Positions 32,396 through 43,087 of a stretch of DNA of 64,000 bases are shown piece by piece; within the stretch, counting starts at the first letter, position 1; every line of letters starts with the position of its first letter. This DNA comes from Acytostelium subglobosum LB1 (Eukaryota > Evosea > Eumycetozoa > Acytosteliales > Acytosteliaceae). Under the pieces are notes generated by a model that was given only the letters and a program-made list of their open reading frames with translations, had not been told where the DNA came from and searched no databases. Location: contig NW_012236531.1 of assembly GCF_000787575.1 (NCBI RefSeq), positions 1,635,396 through 1,699,395 of the forward strand, read 5' to 3'. The translations under genes were made by a program, and so were the position numbers.

Positions 32396-33433
32396 ATGGA
32401 AGTGATAAACAACACAATGACATTGTCACTGGATGACAACCCAGAGTTACAGACATATCATGAAGAGATATTGAACACATTGTCACATATACTTGGTCTA
32501 CTTTTATGTTTACCAGCTGTCTTCTTCCTGATATCTGTTGCAAGAATGAGAGGAACTAGACTACACGTCATATCCTGCACAATATATGGTCTATCATTGG
32601 TATGCCATCACCCGCCAACTCTACAAGATGTGTTTTGACGACCTCAATACTAACCATCACTGGAACTATCCCATTCACTAAATCAATCAATCAAGATGAC
32701 AATGTACTTTTGCTCATCATTATACCATTCAGTTGGAATATTCATTCATTTGGAACAGTACAGGAGTCAGTTGAAGGATCTGGATCACTGCGCCATTTAT
32801 ATGCTCATTGCTGGAACATATACACCATTGACATTAATCAACTTGGTACACAATAACTCAAATAAGGAGATCACAACACCAAAGGCCGTCAAGATTGGCT
32901 GGCTGATGTTTGTAGTCGTCTGGATGATGGCTGCCGTTGGCGTGCTCAGCAAGATGATCCTGGGTGCCAACCACATCCCAGACTTCTTCTCCAACGCCAC
33001 CTACCTCATCATGGGCTGGGTGTCACTACTCGGAGTGAAAGATCTCATTCAACATCTGCCGCGCAAGGGACTAAAGTTGCTGATTTCCGGTGGCTTGGCA
33101 TACACAAGTGGCATCGCCTTCCTCATCTGGGAGACCACGCCCTTCAACCATGCCATCTGGCATCTGTTTGTTGGTGCCGGTTCCATCCTGCACTACTTTT
33201 GCATACTGGAGTGCATCATCCCGTCGAGGAAGGATGGTCATGCCAGCGTCATAATCGACAACTTTGACTTTGCCGAGCAGCAACTGAGCCTTGTCTTCTT
33301 TGGCAGTCGTGGTCGTCGCCAGAAGTTCATCGTACGTTACATGAAGACCCTGTACCGTCTGCTTATTGGCTGGGCATTTGGCGCATCCACCGTGATCTCA
33401 TCGCCACAACCAGTCAACAAGAAGACGAAATAA
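32396..33433 (+). CDS. Haemolysin III / PAQR-family membrane protein, 2 exons
   Basis: Exons 32396-32599 and 32696-33433 join in phase 0, giving 313 residues with about seven hydrophobic segments. Conserved HlyIII/PAQR features are SSLYHS (His of the metal site), LDHCAIYMLIAGTYTPL (Asp-His), and HAIWHLFVGAGSILHYF with the C-terminal His pair; these residues bind Zn in PAQR receptors, which hydrolyse ceramide-like lipids. The C-terminal ~70 residues are a cytosolic basic extension. It fits the YqfA/HlyIII subgroup better than adiponectin receptors. Substrate and membrane are unknown. It converges on HAT1 with 109 bases between stop codons. Confidence 0.88.
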
Positions 33434-33542
33434 ATCGAATCTACCGCATCGCATTGTCTAGCGGGACTGTCCGACCGAATCAGATTGGTGATTAATCAAT
33501 TGTTTGATTGATTGTTTGAATGAATGAATGAAATGAAATGAT

Positions 33543-35054
33543 TTATCGATTGGCGATTGTTCCATTGGCCGTTAAACCGACAGAGTATATCGATTGAGAG
33601 TATTCGTCCTCTGTCTGTTTGTAGAGCTCGATGATGACCTTTCGCTTGTTATCCTCCAGCTCCTGCTTCTTGGCCGGATCCTTCTCGATGGCCTCCTTGT
33701 CGGCACTGTCCAGCTCGGAGCCTACGAATTGCTTGAACAGCTTCTTCTTGATGTACACTCTAAACTTTTTGTAGTTGGCATCGCTGGCAGGCAGATGGAT
33801 CACCTTGCTCAGCAGTATGATTTCCAGGCATATCTTTGATTGTACAGGTGTGATGAGCAGTTGTTTTCTTATAGATTCAAACAGCTCCTTGTGGTCCTGT
33901 GACAGATCAAAGTTGGCTGTGACGTGCTTGACCAGTCCAGCCTTTGTAATGTTCTCAATATCCACAGTGTTCCTAAGTAGTCTATATTGTTGTTCGTTGT
34001 TGTTGCGTGTTAGAGCATGAGTATGGAGCTTACATGAAATGCATATCCCGTTGACTTACATGAAGTTGTCAGCTGGGTCCTCCACTGTGATATCATAGAC
34101 TGGTCCATAAACACTTGGGTTTGCCTTATATTGATTGTAGATGGCGTTCAACAGGTGCTCTAGATTGATTGATTGATTGATTGAGTGAGTAGGTAAGCCA
34201 AGGTATGAACCTCCGAGCAACAAACTAAACATACTGCCATGTCCCATTCTTTGGTAAAGTGGAAGAACAAGGAACTGGCTGATCCTTGATCTGTTGCACT
34301 CTGGATGATGGTAGAAGTTGTAGATGGTGCTGTATCCGACGACTCCATAGCGCTTGACACCATCGATCACTCTGCGCTCAAAGATCAAGAAAATATCCCA
34401 GTTGGAGTCATTGGTGTAGATGTAGGACGCGCCATCAATATACCACAATACAAACAACTGAAGTTTCTCGTGATACCTTAACATCACTGGATCCGATATC
34501 TTGCCAAAGTACACCTCATAAACCGTCTCCTTTCCAGTGTCCCTATCCGTAACAGTGTACTCATGTAGCTTATCACCAGGTGGCTTGAAGTTATTCTCCT
34601 TCTCATCAATATACTATGTATGAGTGTATGAAGGTTAGTGTCAATCAATCAATCAGAGAGGGATATAACTTACTTCGCGGAAACTGTCGTAGGTGGAGAG
34701 TGGCGGGTCGGTCTTGGACATGACAGTGACTAGTTGTTTCTCGACATTGGTGATGTTCTTTGACTTGATGGTGTAGTTGGTGTCGATGAACGATGTCAAT
34801 GAACCGGCGCCCATGTAGATATTGAGACGGAGTGGTTCATAACCAATTATCTGTTCCTCCTTGAATATCTGATGAGAGAATACTGGAGTGAATGTAACAT
34901 GTGGATCACGCTCTGATCTCAAGTCTTCTGCACTCCATATCATCTTGATTCTTGTCGATTCATTAGCTTCAAATCGCACAATAGTGCTGTTACTAATGTT
35001 GTTGTTGCTGTTGTTGTCATTGTTATTGCCTGATATGGATGTTGTAGATGCCAT
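33543..35054 (-). CDS. hat1: Type B histone acetyltransferase catalytic subunit, 4 exons
   Basis: Exons 35054-34674, 34613-34211, 34159-34060 and 33981-33543 give 440 residues. It resembles HAT1, which acetylates Lys5/Lys12 of newly made histone H4 with RbAp46/48. Exon 1 has an Asn/Ser leader, then VFSHQIFKEEQIIGYEPLRLNIY. Exon 2 holds LQLFVLWYIDGASYI, then RYGVVGYSTIYNFYHHPECNRSRISQFLVLPLYQRMGHG, the acetyl-CoA-binding region (QRMGHG is the Q/RxxGxG motif). Exon 3 gives YDITVEDPADNF. Exon 4 begins with ILLRNTVD and is the helical C-terminal domain. The second intron is only 51 bases with a weak GTTCAT donor and leaves the frame open if retained; it was inferred because splicing restores LLLGEHLLNAIY. 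Confidence 0.93.
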
Positions 35055-35366
35055 CCTACTCTAGTAATGTATGAACGATAATTGATTATTACCAAATTGA
35101 GAGATAGAGATACAGATACAGATGTGTGTGTTGTAGTTATTGATTATTACTAAATTTGTTGTTGAACATCCTCTCACATCTTCGCGCCAGTTCCTCCAAG
35201 AATTCAAATTTGAACCCAATTTGAACTTCATCTAAACATTTCCAAATTGATTATCTAGATTGTTGATGACTCATTAACTCGGGACAACAACAACAACATT
35301 CATTCATTGATTCAAACAGTTAGATACAAAGAGATAAAGATACAAATAGATAAAGAGAGATAAAAG
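35055..35366. other. Divergent promoter region
   Basis: A 312-base space between HAT1 (-) and the SnoaL-like gene (+), AT-rich, with AGATACA/GATAAAGA repeats just before the plus-strand ATG at 35367. No gene is seen. Confidence 0.5.
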
Positions 35367-35729
35367 ATGTTTGATGAGAAACAATGTGTGGAATTTGCAA
35401 ATGAATGGATAGAGGCTTGGAATACACGTGATGTGGAGAGAGTACTCAGTCATTATACAGAGGACTTTGAGTTCTCATCGGAGAAGATAAAGATAGTGGT
35501 CAATGAACCATCAGGTCATCTCAAGGGAAAGACACTAATCAGACCTTATTGGCAATCAGCTCTGTCCAGATATCCCGATCTAAAGTTTGATCTACTACAT
35601 GTTGTGCGCGGTGTAGACTCGCTCACACTCGTCTACCGAACAACTGCTGGCAACAAGGTCGCAACTGAAGTGTTCTTCCCAAATGCCGATGGTAAGATCT
35701 ACAGCTCATTCGCATCTTATACCTTCTAG
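35367..35729 (+). CDS. SnoaL/NTF2-like small protein
   Basis: A single exon of 120 residues. The sequence follows the NTF2-like cone fold of SnoaL-type proteins: an N-terminal helix (CVEFANEWIEAWNTRDVERVLSHY), the turn TEDFEFSS, a strand segment FDLLHVVRGVDSLTLVYR and a final strand EVFFPNADGKIYSSFASYTF. The WNTRDVERVLSHYTEDF phrase is the family hallmark. Members include ketosteroid isomerase-like enzymes and ligand-binding proteins, so activity cannot be assigned. No signal peptide or membrane segment is seen. Confidence 0.82.
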   Translation: MFDEKQCVEFANEWIEAWNTRDVERVLSHYTEDFEFSSEKIKIVVNEPSGHLKGKTLIRPYWQSALSRYPDLKFDLLHVVRGVDSLTLVYRTTAGNKVATEVFFPNADGKIYSSFASYTF

Positions 35730-35909
35730 ACTGGACTTGAATGATCATCCTACTTCCTTGCCTAATTAATAATAACAATAAGGCCATCCAATCAATCAAT
35801 CAATCAATCAAACGAGGTATGTTTAATTTTAAAATTATTATTTTATTAGGATGGTCGTCATTGTTGGACCGGGTGGATTGAAGATGGTATTACTAACCTG
35901 CTTGGATCT

Positions 35910-36758
35910 TTACTCCAAGAAGGCAGCATCACAGTACCAGTGTGGGCAACCGTTGGGGGCGGATGAGTGGGAGGTGAGCGAATAACCCTCATTGCAGAGT
36001 GGGATGCTCAGGGTGCAGACACCGGAGCGGACACAGCCGTCAAAGGCGAGACATCTGTTGGCATCACGAGTGTAGACAATGCTGTAACCTGGAGCGCAAC
36101 CAATCTTGGGGATTGGTGGGCATGGGTTGACGTGGTCCTTGATGTTGGCAAAGACAGCCTTGACAATGACAGTACCCTCAAAGATGTTGGCCTGGACGAT
36201 GGCCTTGTGTGGCTCCTCAGCGACGAACTCCTTGTTGTGCAACCAGAAAGAGTCGAACTTGGTGTAGGTGTTGTAGGTGTCAAAGTAGTTGAAGGCAATC
36301 TGGGAGGCCTCAGAGTTGATCTGGTTGGCACGGATGGTTGGGCATGGAGTGGTGATGCAGTAGATGCCCGAGTTTGACAGGGTGTAGTAGGTGCCTGAGC
36401 GGGTGGCCTGGTCGTCAGCGGACAATGGAAGGATGCGGTAGGCGGCCTCGACGTTGATGCGGTTGATCACGTTGCTGTCCATGTAGATGGTTGAGAGCAC
36501 ACCGTAGACGACGACGTTGGTGTATCCAGTCTGGAGACCGTCATACACAGAGGAGGTGTTGATCGACTCGTCAAAGATCACATCAACGATTGGCAAGTCA
36601 ACAACGCCATTGTTGAGCGAGGTGGCCAAGAATGATGGGCATGGGTACTTGACGCAACGGACACCACTGTCACGGATGTGGAAGTAGTTGCCATTGTAGT
36701 TGGCGGCGGAGGCAAATGCCAAAGTGGCAATGAGCAAAGCAATAGTTAACTTGAACAT
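35910..36758 (-). CDS. Secreted protein with two DUF6748-like Cys-Pro-Cys modules
   Basis: A single exon of 282 residues. Residues 1-18 (MFKLTIALLIATLAFASA) are a clear signal peptide. Two related modules follow, each with YFxIRxSGxxCxxxPCPS logic: CVKYPCPSF near residue 36 and CITTPCPT near 133. A Cys-rich C-terminal part has CPPIPKIGCAPGYSIVY and CNEGYSL. The repeated C-x(4)-C-P pattern resembles DUF6748 proteins of bacteria and amoebae. No enzyme motif is seen. It is probably secreted, and disulfides are likely given the paired cysteines. The codon pattern is G/C-biased like a well-expressed gene. Family naming is from motif memory. Confidence 0.8.
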   Translation of the reverse strand: MFKLTIALLIATLAFASAANYNGNYFHIRDSGVRCVKYPCPSFLATSLNNGVVDLPIVDVIFDESINTSSVYDGLQTGYTNVVVYGVLSTIYMDSNVINRINVEAAYRILPLSADDQATRSGTYYTLSNSGIYCITTPCPTIRANQINSEASQIAFNYFDTYNTYTKFDSFWLHNKEFVAEEPHKAIVQANIFEGTVIVKAVFANIKDHVNPCPPIPKIGCAPGYSIVYTRDANRCLAFDGCVRSGVCTLSIPLCNEGYSLTSHSSAPNGCPHWYCDAAFLE

Positions 36759-37376
36759 TGTATGGTAATTATATCTTTATCTGATTGATTGATTGGGAGA
36801 ATGATGATTGTTTGTTGTGGTCCACGAGAGGTATAAGTAGGTATCGGGATGTCTGAAGACTGGTCATGGACAGGCCCATCCATACAAGCACCTAATACAT
36901 AATCACTAAGTGAGAGTTGTGTGTGTTTGGAACAGGACATATGGGTGATGGGCATTCGTGGAAGATTGAGTTCCCAAGTCCACAAGTGTGACATCTGACC
37001 TTGAAGTTGGAGGTCGACTATAACCAAGTTAGTTGTAAGCGAACCATCATTATTCTGGTTATAGAAACATGTTCTTCACGAGTCGGGCGCATTTTGATTG
37101 GATGTGCTGCAAGCGACACACAAGTTGTTTCAGTGGTTGTAACCTTTTATTGTTGCATGATTTTGATTGAATGGACGGTCATCAACGTCGGGACATAATT
37201 ACTATCAATTGCCCAACATTTATTCAATGAAGGACTTCAATATTTATTAATAATTATTAAAAATCAAAACATCTTCGTGAGCATCTTTAATAATTGTTAA
37301 ATAGTTATACTAATAAACTTCCACTCTATTGAAAAAAAAAAATAAAAAAATAAATAAAAAATAACCATTCCAGCTC

Positions 37377-37495
37377 TTCAATGACGCCCATTTATTTGCA
37401 ATATAATAAACTTCCACATTAACCAGTCCAAAAAAAAAATTCTAGTATTATTAATTAATTTATTATTATTGCAAATATATTGGGGTCATTGAAGT
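37377..37495. repeat. Imperfect inverted repeat, ~33-base arms
   Basis: The left arm begins TTCAATGACGCCCATTTAT. The reverse complement of the right arm begins TTCAATGACCCCAATATAT. Both continue TTTGCAATA.. into TAATAA. The arms lie 50-170 bases downstream of tRNA-Phe. Confidence 0.6.
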
Positions 37496-37525
37496 CCATT
37501 TCTTGTTTTTTTTTTTGGACCCTTG

Positions 37526-37541
37526 AAAAAAAGGGATAAAA
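37526..37541 (-). terminator. RNA polymerase III terminator of tRNA-Phe
   Basis: Reading the minus strand, T4 (37541-37538) and then T7 (37532-37526) start 6 bases after the tRNA 3' end, as expected for Pol III termination. Confidence 0.75.
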
Positions 37542-37546
37542 GGTTC

Positions 37547-37620
37547 TGCCTTTTGCCGGGATCGAACCAGCGACCTTAAGATCTTCAGTCTTACGCTACT
37601 ACCAACTGAGCTAAAAAGGC
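37547..37620 (-). tRNA. tRNA-Phe (anticodon GAA), intronless
   Basis: The minus strand folds as a full cloverleaf. The acceptor stem is GCCTTTT/AAAAGGC with discriminator A, and the D-arm is GCTCAGTTGGTAG-type. The anticodon stem is TAAGA/TCTTA with loop CTGAAGA (anticodon GAA). The T-arm holds GGTTCGATCCC. ACTGAAGATCT and AAGGTCGCTGGTTC match eukaryotic tRNA-Phe. T4 and T7 runs follow downstream. CCA is not encoded. Confidence 0.95.
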
Positions 37621-37759
37621 GATGTGTTTCAAATAACCAAATTCTCATCATTTATTCTTTAAAAATCGGGGAGGTATTAAAAATTACGATATCTAAACCT
37701 TAGACTTATCTATTATTTATTTCAAATAATAATATTTACTTGTACATTTAGATTTGCAA

Positions 37760-37978
37760 TCATATGACACATTTCAACACATCTATTTTATTGTAAAGGT
37801 GTGGTTTGTTTAACTTGAAGGGCTTGCCAATTAGATCGATCACTCGTACACCCACCTCATGGTCAAGGAAATGAATGGCTCCCTCACTAACCACAAAGAT
37901 GTCAAAGGACACTTTGTGTCGATCCGTATTGTTGCCCCCATCTCCACAAGCCACACATCCATCCCTTAACTTATGCTT
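37760..37978 (-). CDS. Orphan terminal exon, start not found
   Basis: The minus strand is open from an AG acceptor-like site before 37978 to a TGA ending at 37760 (72 codons). It reads KHKLRDGCVACGDGGNNTD, then a hydrophobic, orderly stretch (VSFDIFVVSEGAIHFLDHEV, then GVRVIDLIGKPFKL). An AATAAA follows within about 50 bases. The composition is protein-like, but there is no in-frame ATG. Only about 180 bases separate it from the divergent RasGEF gene, leaving little room for a first exon. It may be the last exon of a two-exon small gene or a gene relic. I do not recognise the family. Confidence 0.35.
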   Translation of the reverse strand, partial: KHKLRDGCVACGDGGNNTDRHKVSFDIFVVSEGAIHFLDHEVGVRVIDLIGKPFKLNKPHLYNKIDVLKCVI

Positions 37979-38161
37979 CTACTTCTTACAATCACTCACC
38001 TATTTTGATTGATGTATTAGTGATTGATCACACACGTCGACAACTTTGTTCAATCAGGCCATCATCAATCCAATTAATCAAACAATCAATCAATCAATCA
38101 TACTTTATCTTGTATCTTGTACATATAATACCATAACAGATACTTAATATACATATATATA

Positions 38162-41100
38162 ATGATATCCAATAACAATGGACTGCAGTTGCTACAACAA
38201 CAACAGCAGGACCAGGATGTAATGCATCCTGCAGAGTACTTTGATTATACTTTGGATTTGATCAAGCAGGTCATCCTGGAAATAAAGACCCTGATCGTTA
38301 TACATAGCAATGACTCTGACAATGTTGACCGTCTGTTGAATGACGCCTCAATCTCTGCCATCCGTAACATCAACAATGTGATCACACTCCTCGAGGAGTT
38401 CCCATTCTCCCTCGATGGAATCGAACAACATCACAGCTATCTCCTGGAATCCATCAAGAACCTATCATCAATCATACAACAACTGATTGATACATCAAAG
38501 GTATGTATGATGATTATATGGAAACTGTATGGAGATCATAGAAACTAACACCCACATACTGATCATGACATTTCCTTATTAGGCGATCTTGCTCAATCCG
38601 TATGATTTCCTCACAGCCACCAACTTCAAGACGACCAAGTCGCAATCCATAGAGTATATAAGGATTGTGTTGAGCGCATTTGAAAGCCTAAAGGTGACAT
38701 TCATTCAAGTGTTGGAGGATGAGGAGTTGGCATCCACACCCAACAGCGTATCACCTACCGCCAGCAGTCCAGACACTTCTTCGCCAAGGTCACCCATTCA
38801 GCAGCCCCAGTACCTGGCCGTCGCAACCACCTCTGGATCCAGCAGCCACGGCAACAACACAAGGGACAAAGATGGCCGCCCTAGACTCTCTCCACAGAAT
38901 AGCTCACAGGATCTAGACAATGAGGTGTGCATCAAGGTTGAGAAGTGCGCAGTCAACTTGATACATAACATCAACAAGCTCACCGAAGCATGTATCGAGG
39001 AGGACTTCAAGGGTCTGCTGGCCGCAGTAAAGGCCATCTCCAACGATATAACAACCATAAGCAAGGAGATGAAGATACAAAAGTTGGAGTACAGTCTTAA
39101 GGACTCAGCAACAGAGGTCATCACACTGTCCAAGTTGGTGCTCAAGAATAAGAATGATCCGCATTATGTCCAAGAGCTGGAAGTGGCCGTCGCCAAACTG
39201 AATGACAATATCAAGAAGGTGATACACGCCACCAAGCACAACAGCATGCAGCTTAATGCCTCGACGACTCTGTCTGAGGAGCTTGGTCTGGACACTGCAT
39301 CCAACGACTCTGACTCGCCAAAGATGGAGCGCGTGCCACCACTTGTACGCGAGCGATCGCTCAAGACCATCGAGGAGGAGAAGATGCTTGAGTTTGAAAA
39401 GGCTCGCAAGGATAGGGAGTTGGAGCAGCAGGAGGAGGACCGCAAGAAGAAGGCCGAGCAGGAAAGGATCGACAATGAGAACTTGGAGATGCATATCCTG
39501 CGACTGGAGAAGGAGCGTCTGGAGAAGGAGCGGGTTGCAAAGGAGAAGGAAGAACGAGAGAGATTGGAGAAGGAGCAACAAAAGCGTGAGCGTGATGAGA
39601 ATGAGCGATTGGAAAAGGAGAGACTGGAGAAGGATCGACAGGAAAAGGCCAGACTCGTACAGCTGGACCAAGAGCGCACAGAGAAGGAGCGTCAGGAGCG
39701 CGAGAAGAACAGTGTGGTGCGCAACAGTGACATCAAGGACAAGTTGACCAAGATTGAGAAGGAGAAGATTGAGACACGCAAGAGTCCGTCAATCTCAGCA
39801 GCTCCAGCTCCAAGCCCCAGCCTCACAACATCGGGCTCCAAACAGTCCCAGCAGCAGAATGTTCTCACGCCACCAACAAGTCCAACATCTTCCAAACAGA
39901 TGTCACCTATGGGGAGCGAGTCGCCATCGATGAGCGACTCAATGGACAAGTCAAAGTCGGGTAAGGAGGGTAACAAGACGTTTGGCAAGTTCCTTTCAAA
40001 GATCGTTCGCAACAAGAAACGCCAGCCAATGCCATTCGACCAATCATTGTCGACTCCCGCCTCCCCATCATCCCCATCCTCTCCACAGTCTGGTGCCACC
40101 TCTCCCTTGGTGGATTCGACCAAGTCCCGTTCAGTGTCGACCCCGGTCGTTCCGCAGAGTAACAGTGTGACAGTCAGTGTGTCTGTTCCCAAGGTATCGT
40201 TCAGCCCGTCCGTGGTGGTCGAGCCTGAGAAGACAGTAGACAGCCCGCGACTTTTAACCACACCCGGCCGTCTGCCACTGCCCTCTTCGCCATCCAAGAT
40301 GTATCTACGCAAACAGACAGAGCGCTCATTGAACATTGGCATGGTCAATGGAAAGCCATCTCCCAAGGACAGCTTACAAGTGGCTGCCGCCAAGAAGGCC
40401 GCAGCACGTCGCTCAACACAATACTCAATCGATCACTCAGTGGCCACCAGCCAGATAATCAACATTCTGATGAAGGAGTATCCAGAGTTTGCCAAGCAAT
40501 CAGAGGCCAACTTAGAGAGCACATCCGACAAGATACTCGCTGTAATCAAGAAACATGCCGAGGAGTGTATAACTAACAACATGTCTCAGCCTGGCGCTTC
40601 TGGAAATGTGCGTGCCTCACAGATGGTCATCAACAAGCTGAACAACATGCGACAAGAGTTGGCCAACGAGGCCCACAATGACAGTCAATACCAGACGATG
40701 ACGTTGAGGTACAAGATGACTAGGAAGCTATCTACTATCAAGAAGAAGAACGCACCAGGCACTCTGCTCGATGGATCCACCTCGCGAACTGCGGCCCAAC
40801 AGCACATTGACAAGGTCAATCAAGAGCTAGTGGGCACGACCACTCAGTTTGTTGATGAGATCATCGAGTTGGTGGACATGGCCTACCAGTTCTCGACTGA
40901 CCCCACCGAACGTGACACATCCTCGCTCAAAGACCCAGTCGAGAGCGTGTACAAGTTGTTGTCCGTGATGCTTGACCAGGCTTTGGTTGTAGGTCGCATC
41001 GATGAGAAGTCATTCCTCTCGACGCAGATCAAGAGCACCAAGAAGTTGGTCGATAGTTCTATGAGTCGTGGTCCAGGCAAGATCAATGCGTCCATCTACT

Positions 41101-42833
41101 CTTGCGCCACGACTAATCGCCAGTTCATTGAGCGCAACTTGGACAGGTCAATCGTCGAGCAATGTAACGCCGTCCGCGTCGTTGCTATTCAAATGACCAC
41201 CATCATCATTGGTATTTCATCCAAGCCATGGGACGTCAGCGTTCAGCTGCAACTCTTTGCCACAGCCAACTCATTCTGCGAGGGCTTTGCCAAGCTCTTG
41301 GACAACATTGCCAACAAGATCTTTGTTAAGGCATTGCCCAAGGCACCCACCGCTGGATCCGAGTCTGACGACTTGGAGGTCGACCTGGCCGAGCCCGAGG
41401 ACGACGATGTGAACATCTGGAAGGAGAACTCGGCTAACCTCAAGAGCGAGTGGATCTCGGACGATGGCAGCAAGACTGGCCGTCTGGTGCTAAAGTCTGG
41501 CTCGTTGAACAAGTTGATCGAGTCACTCACATCCGAGAAACCCTATGACAACAGCAAGTTCACCCGCACATTCCTCATGACCTACATGTCATTCACGACA
41601 CCTCGCAAGCTGTTTGACAAACTTGTACAGAGATACACCGTTCCCGAGGACAGGGACAAGACATTCCGCGAGAGTGTTCAGGTGCGTGTGGCATCATTCA
41701 TCAACTCATGGGTGGAGCGCAACTTTGGCGACTTTGACAGCATTCTGATCGATCGCATCAAGACCTTTGCCAACAATCGATTGCTCACCGACGAGCATGG
41801 CGACCTGGCCAGACTGTTGCGTGCAACAATCGATCAGCGTGTGACCGAGGAGTCGGAGCGATCCAAGCAGCTGATCAATCAATCATTCCCCGAGCCCATG
41901 ATTCCCGAGGGCCAGAAATCGCCATCTACCTTATTGTTGTTGCTCAATGATAGTGAGATCGCCAGACAGTTGACCATCATCGAAGCTGGTATATTTGGAA
42001 GGATCAACCCTAGAGAGTTCCAAGAGCAGAGTTGGAGCAAGGAGCATCTCAAGCCACTCTCGCCCAACATCATGGATCTCATCAATCGTGCCAACAAGTT
42101 CTCATTCTGGGTTGCCAGTCAGATCCTCTGGCAAGAAGATGTCGAATCACGTGTCAGAGTAATAGAGAAGTTCTTGAATATTGCCAAGGTATGTGTCGCC
42201 AACCCTTACCCTTACCCTTGCCCTTGCCCTAACACTTGCCATTCTAGTTCTTGCGTGAGATGAACAACTTCAATACAGCACTCAACATATTCGCAGGATT
42301 GAATCAATCCAGTATCAATCGTTTGAAGAAGACCTTTGCTCAGGTGTCTCAACCATCATTGGCAATTTACACCAGCTTGGAGAAGTTGATGAACTCAACT
42401 GGCTCATACAAGACCTATCGTCAAGCTCTAAAGGCTGCTACTAACCCATGTCTACCATACTTGTAAGTGTAGCAACCTCATATCACTCAATCATGGAATC
42501 ATTCAACTCACTCTATCAATCAATCAATCAAACCTTAGGCCTGTAATATTGTCAGACTTGACATTTATGGAGGATGGTAATCCGGATATGATTGGTAACT
42601 TGATCAATTTCCAGAAGCGTGAGTTGATCTATAGAGCTATCTCTGAGGTCCAGACCACTCAGCAGGTGAAGTATGACTTCCCAATAGTGGAACCAATCCA
42701 TACACTCTTGTTGGAACTGCCTTCGTCCTCATCCGATGAACTATACCAACTCTCATTGATGAGAGAGCCACGTGAAGGCAACAACACAGGTGGTAGTGGT
42801 GGAAGCTCAATGTCCCAATCACAAAAGAAGTAG
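38162..42833 (+). CDS. Large RasGEF with coiled coil, 4 exons
   Basis: Exons 38162-38500, 38583-42188, 42248-42462 and 42539-42833 give 1484 residues. The N-terminal third is helical with a Ser/Pro linker. A strongly charged coiled coil (ERLEKERLEKDRQEKARL type) spans about 370-490. A Ser/Pro-rich, basic region follows, then another helical block (~610-1000). RasGEF_N lies at about 1070-1190 (SGSLNKLIESLTSE, then FTRTFLMTYMSFTTPRKL). The catalytic CDC25 domain is at about 1230-1455: AGIFGRINPREFQEQSWSK, then NFNTALNIFAGLNQSSINRL, then PVILSDLTFMEDGNPD. It should load GTP onto a Ras-family GTPase. Intron 3 (42189-42247) is only 59 bases and filled with CCCTTA/CCCTTG repeats. Which Gef paralogue this is cannot be decided here. 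Confidence 0.94.
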
Positions 42834-43087
42834 AACTACCATCCAATCATTGTCCATAATATCTATTATTTATTAATAAACTACATCAACCAATCACACA
42901 TTCAATCAAACTATGGAATCATTCCACTCACAATCATACATGCTCAATCAATCAATCAAAAGGTCGGCCGTTTGTGGTTATGGTGATACTTTATTAAGAT
43001 ACCAAAGGCTACACTATTATCCAATATGACATGGACTATCGCACATTTGCTTCCAAGGAACCATGATGAACAGCTGAAGAAACACGT

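Larger units (their letters stand above)
36759..37546. other. Intergenic region with repeats beside tRNA-Phe
   Basis: The promoter of the secreted-protein gene occupies the left part. From about 37200 the DNA is very AT-rich, with duplicated TAATAAACTTCCAC (37311-37324 and 37405-37418), poly-A runs and an imperfect inverted repeat at 37377-37495. No protein gene is seen. Confidence 0.5.

Noticed and set aside
37200-37546. Retrotransposon insertion at the tRNA gene
   Set aside because: Only repeats are present; no coding body, terminal repeats or target-site duplication could be shown.
38162-38548. First RasGEF exon read as a stand-alone 128-residue gene
   Set aside because: The donor at 38501 and acceptor at 38582 join it in phase to the main exon.
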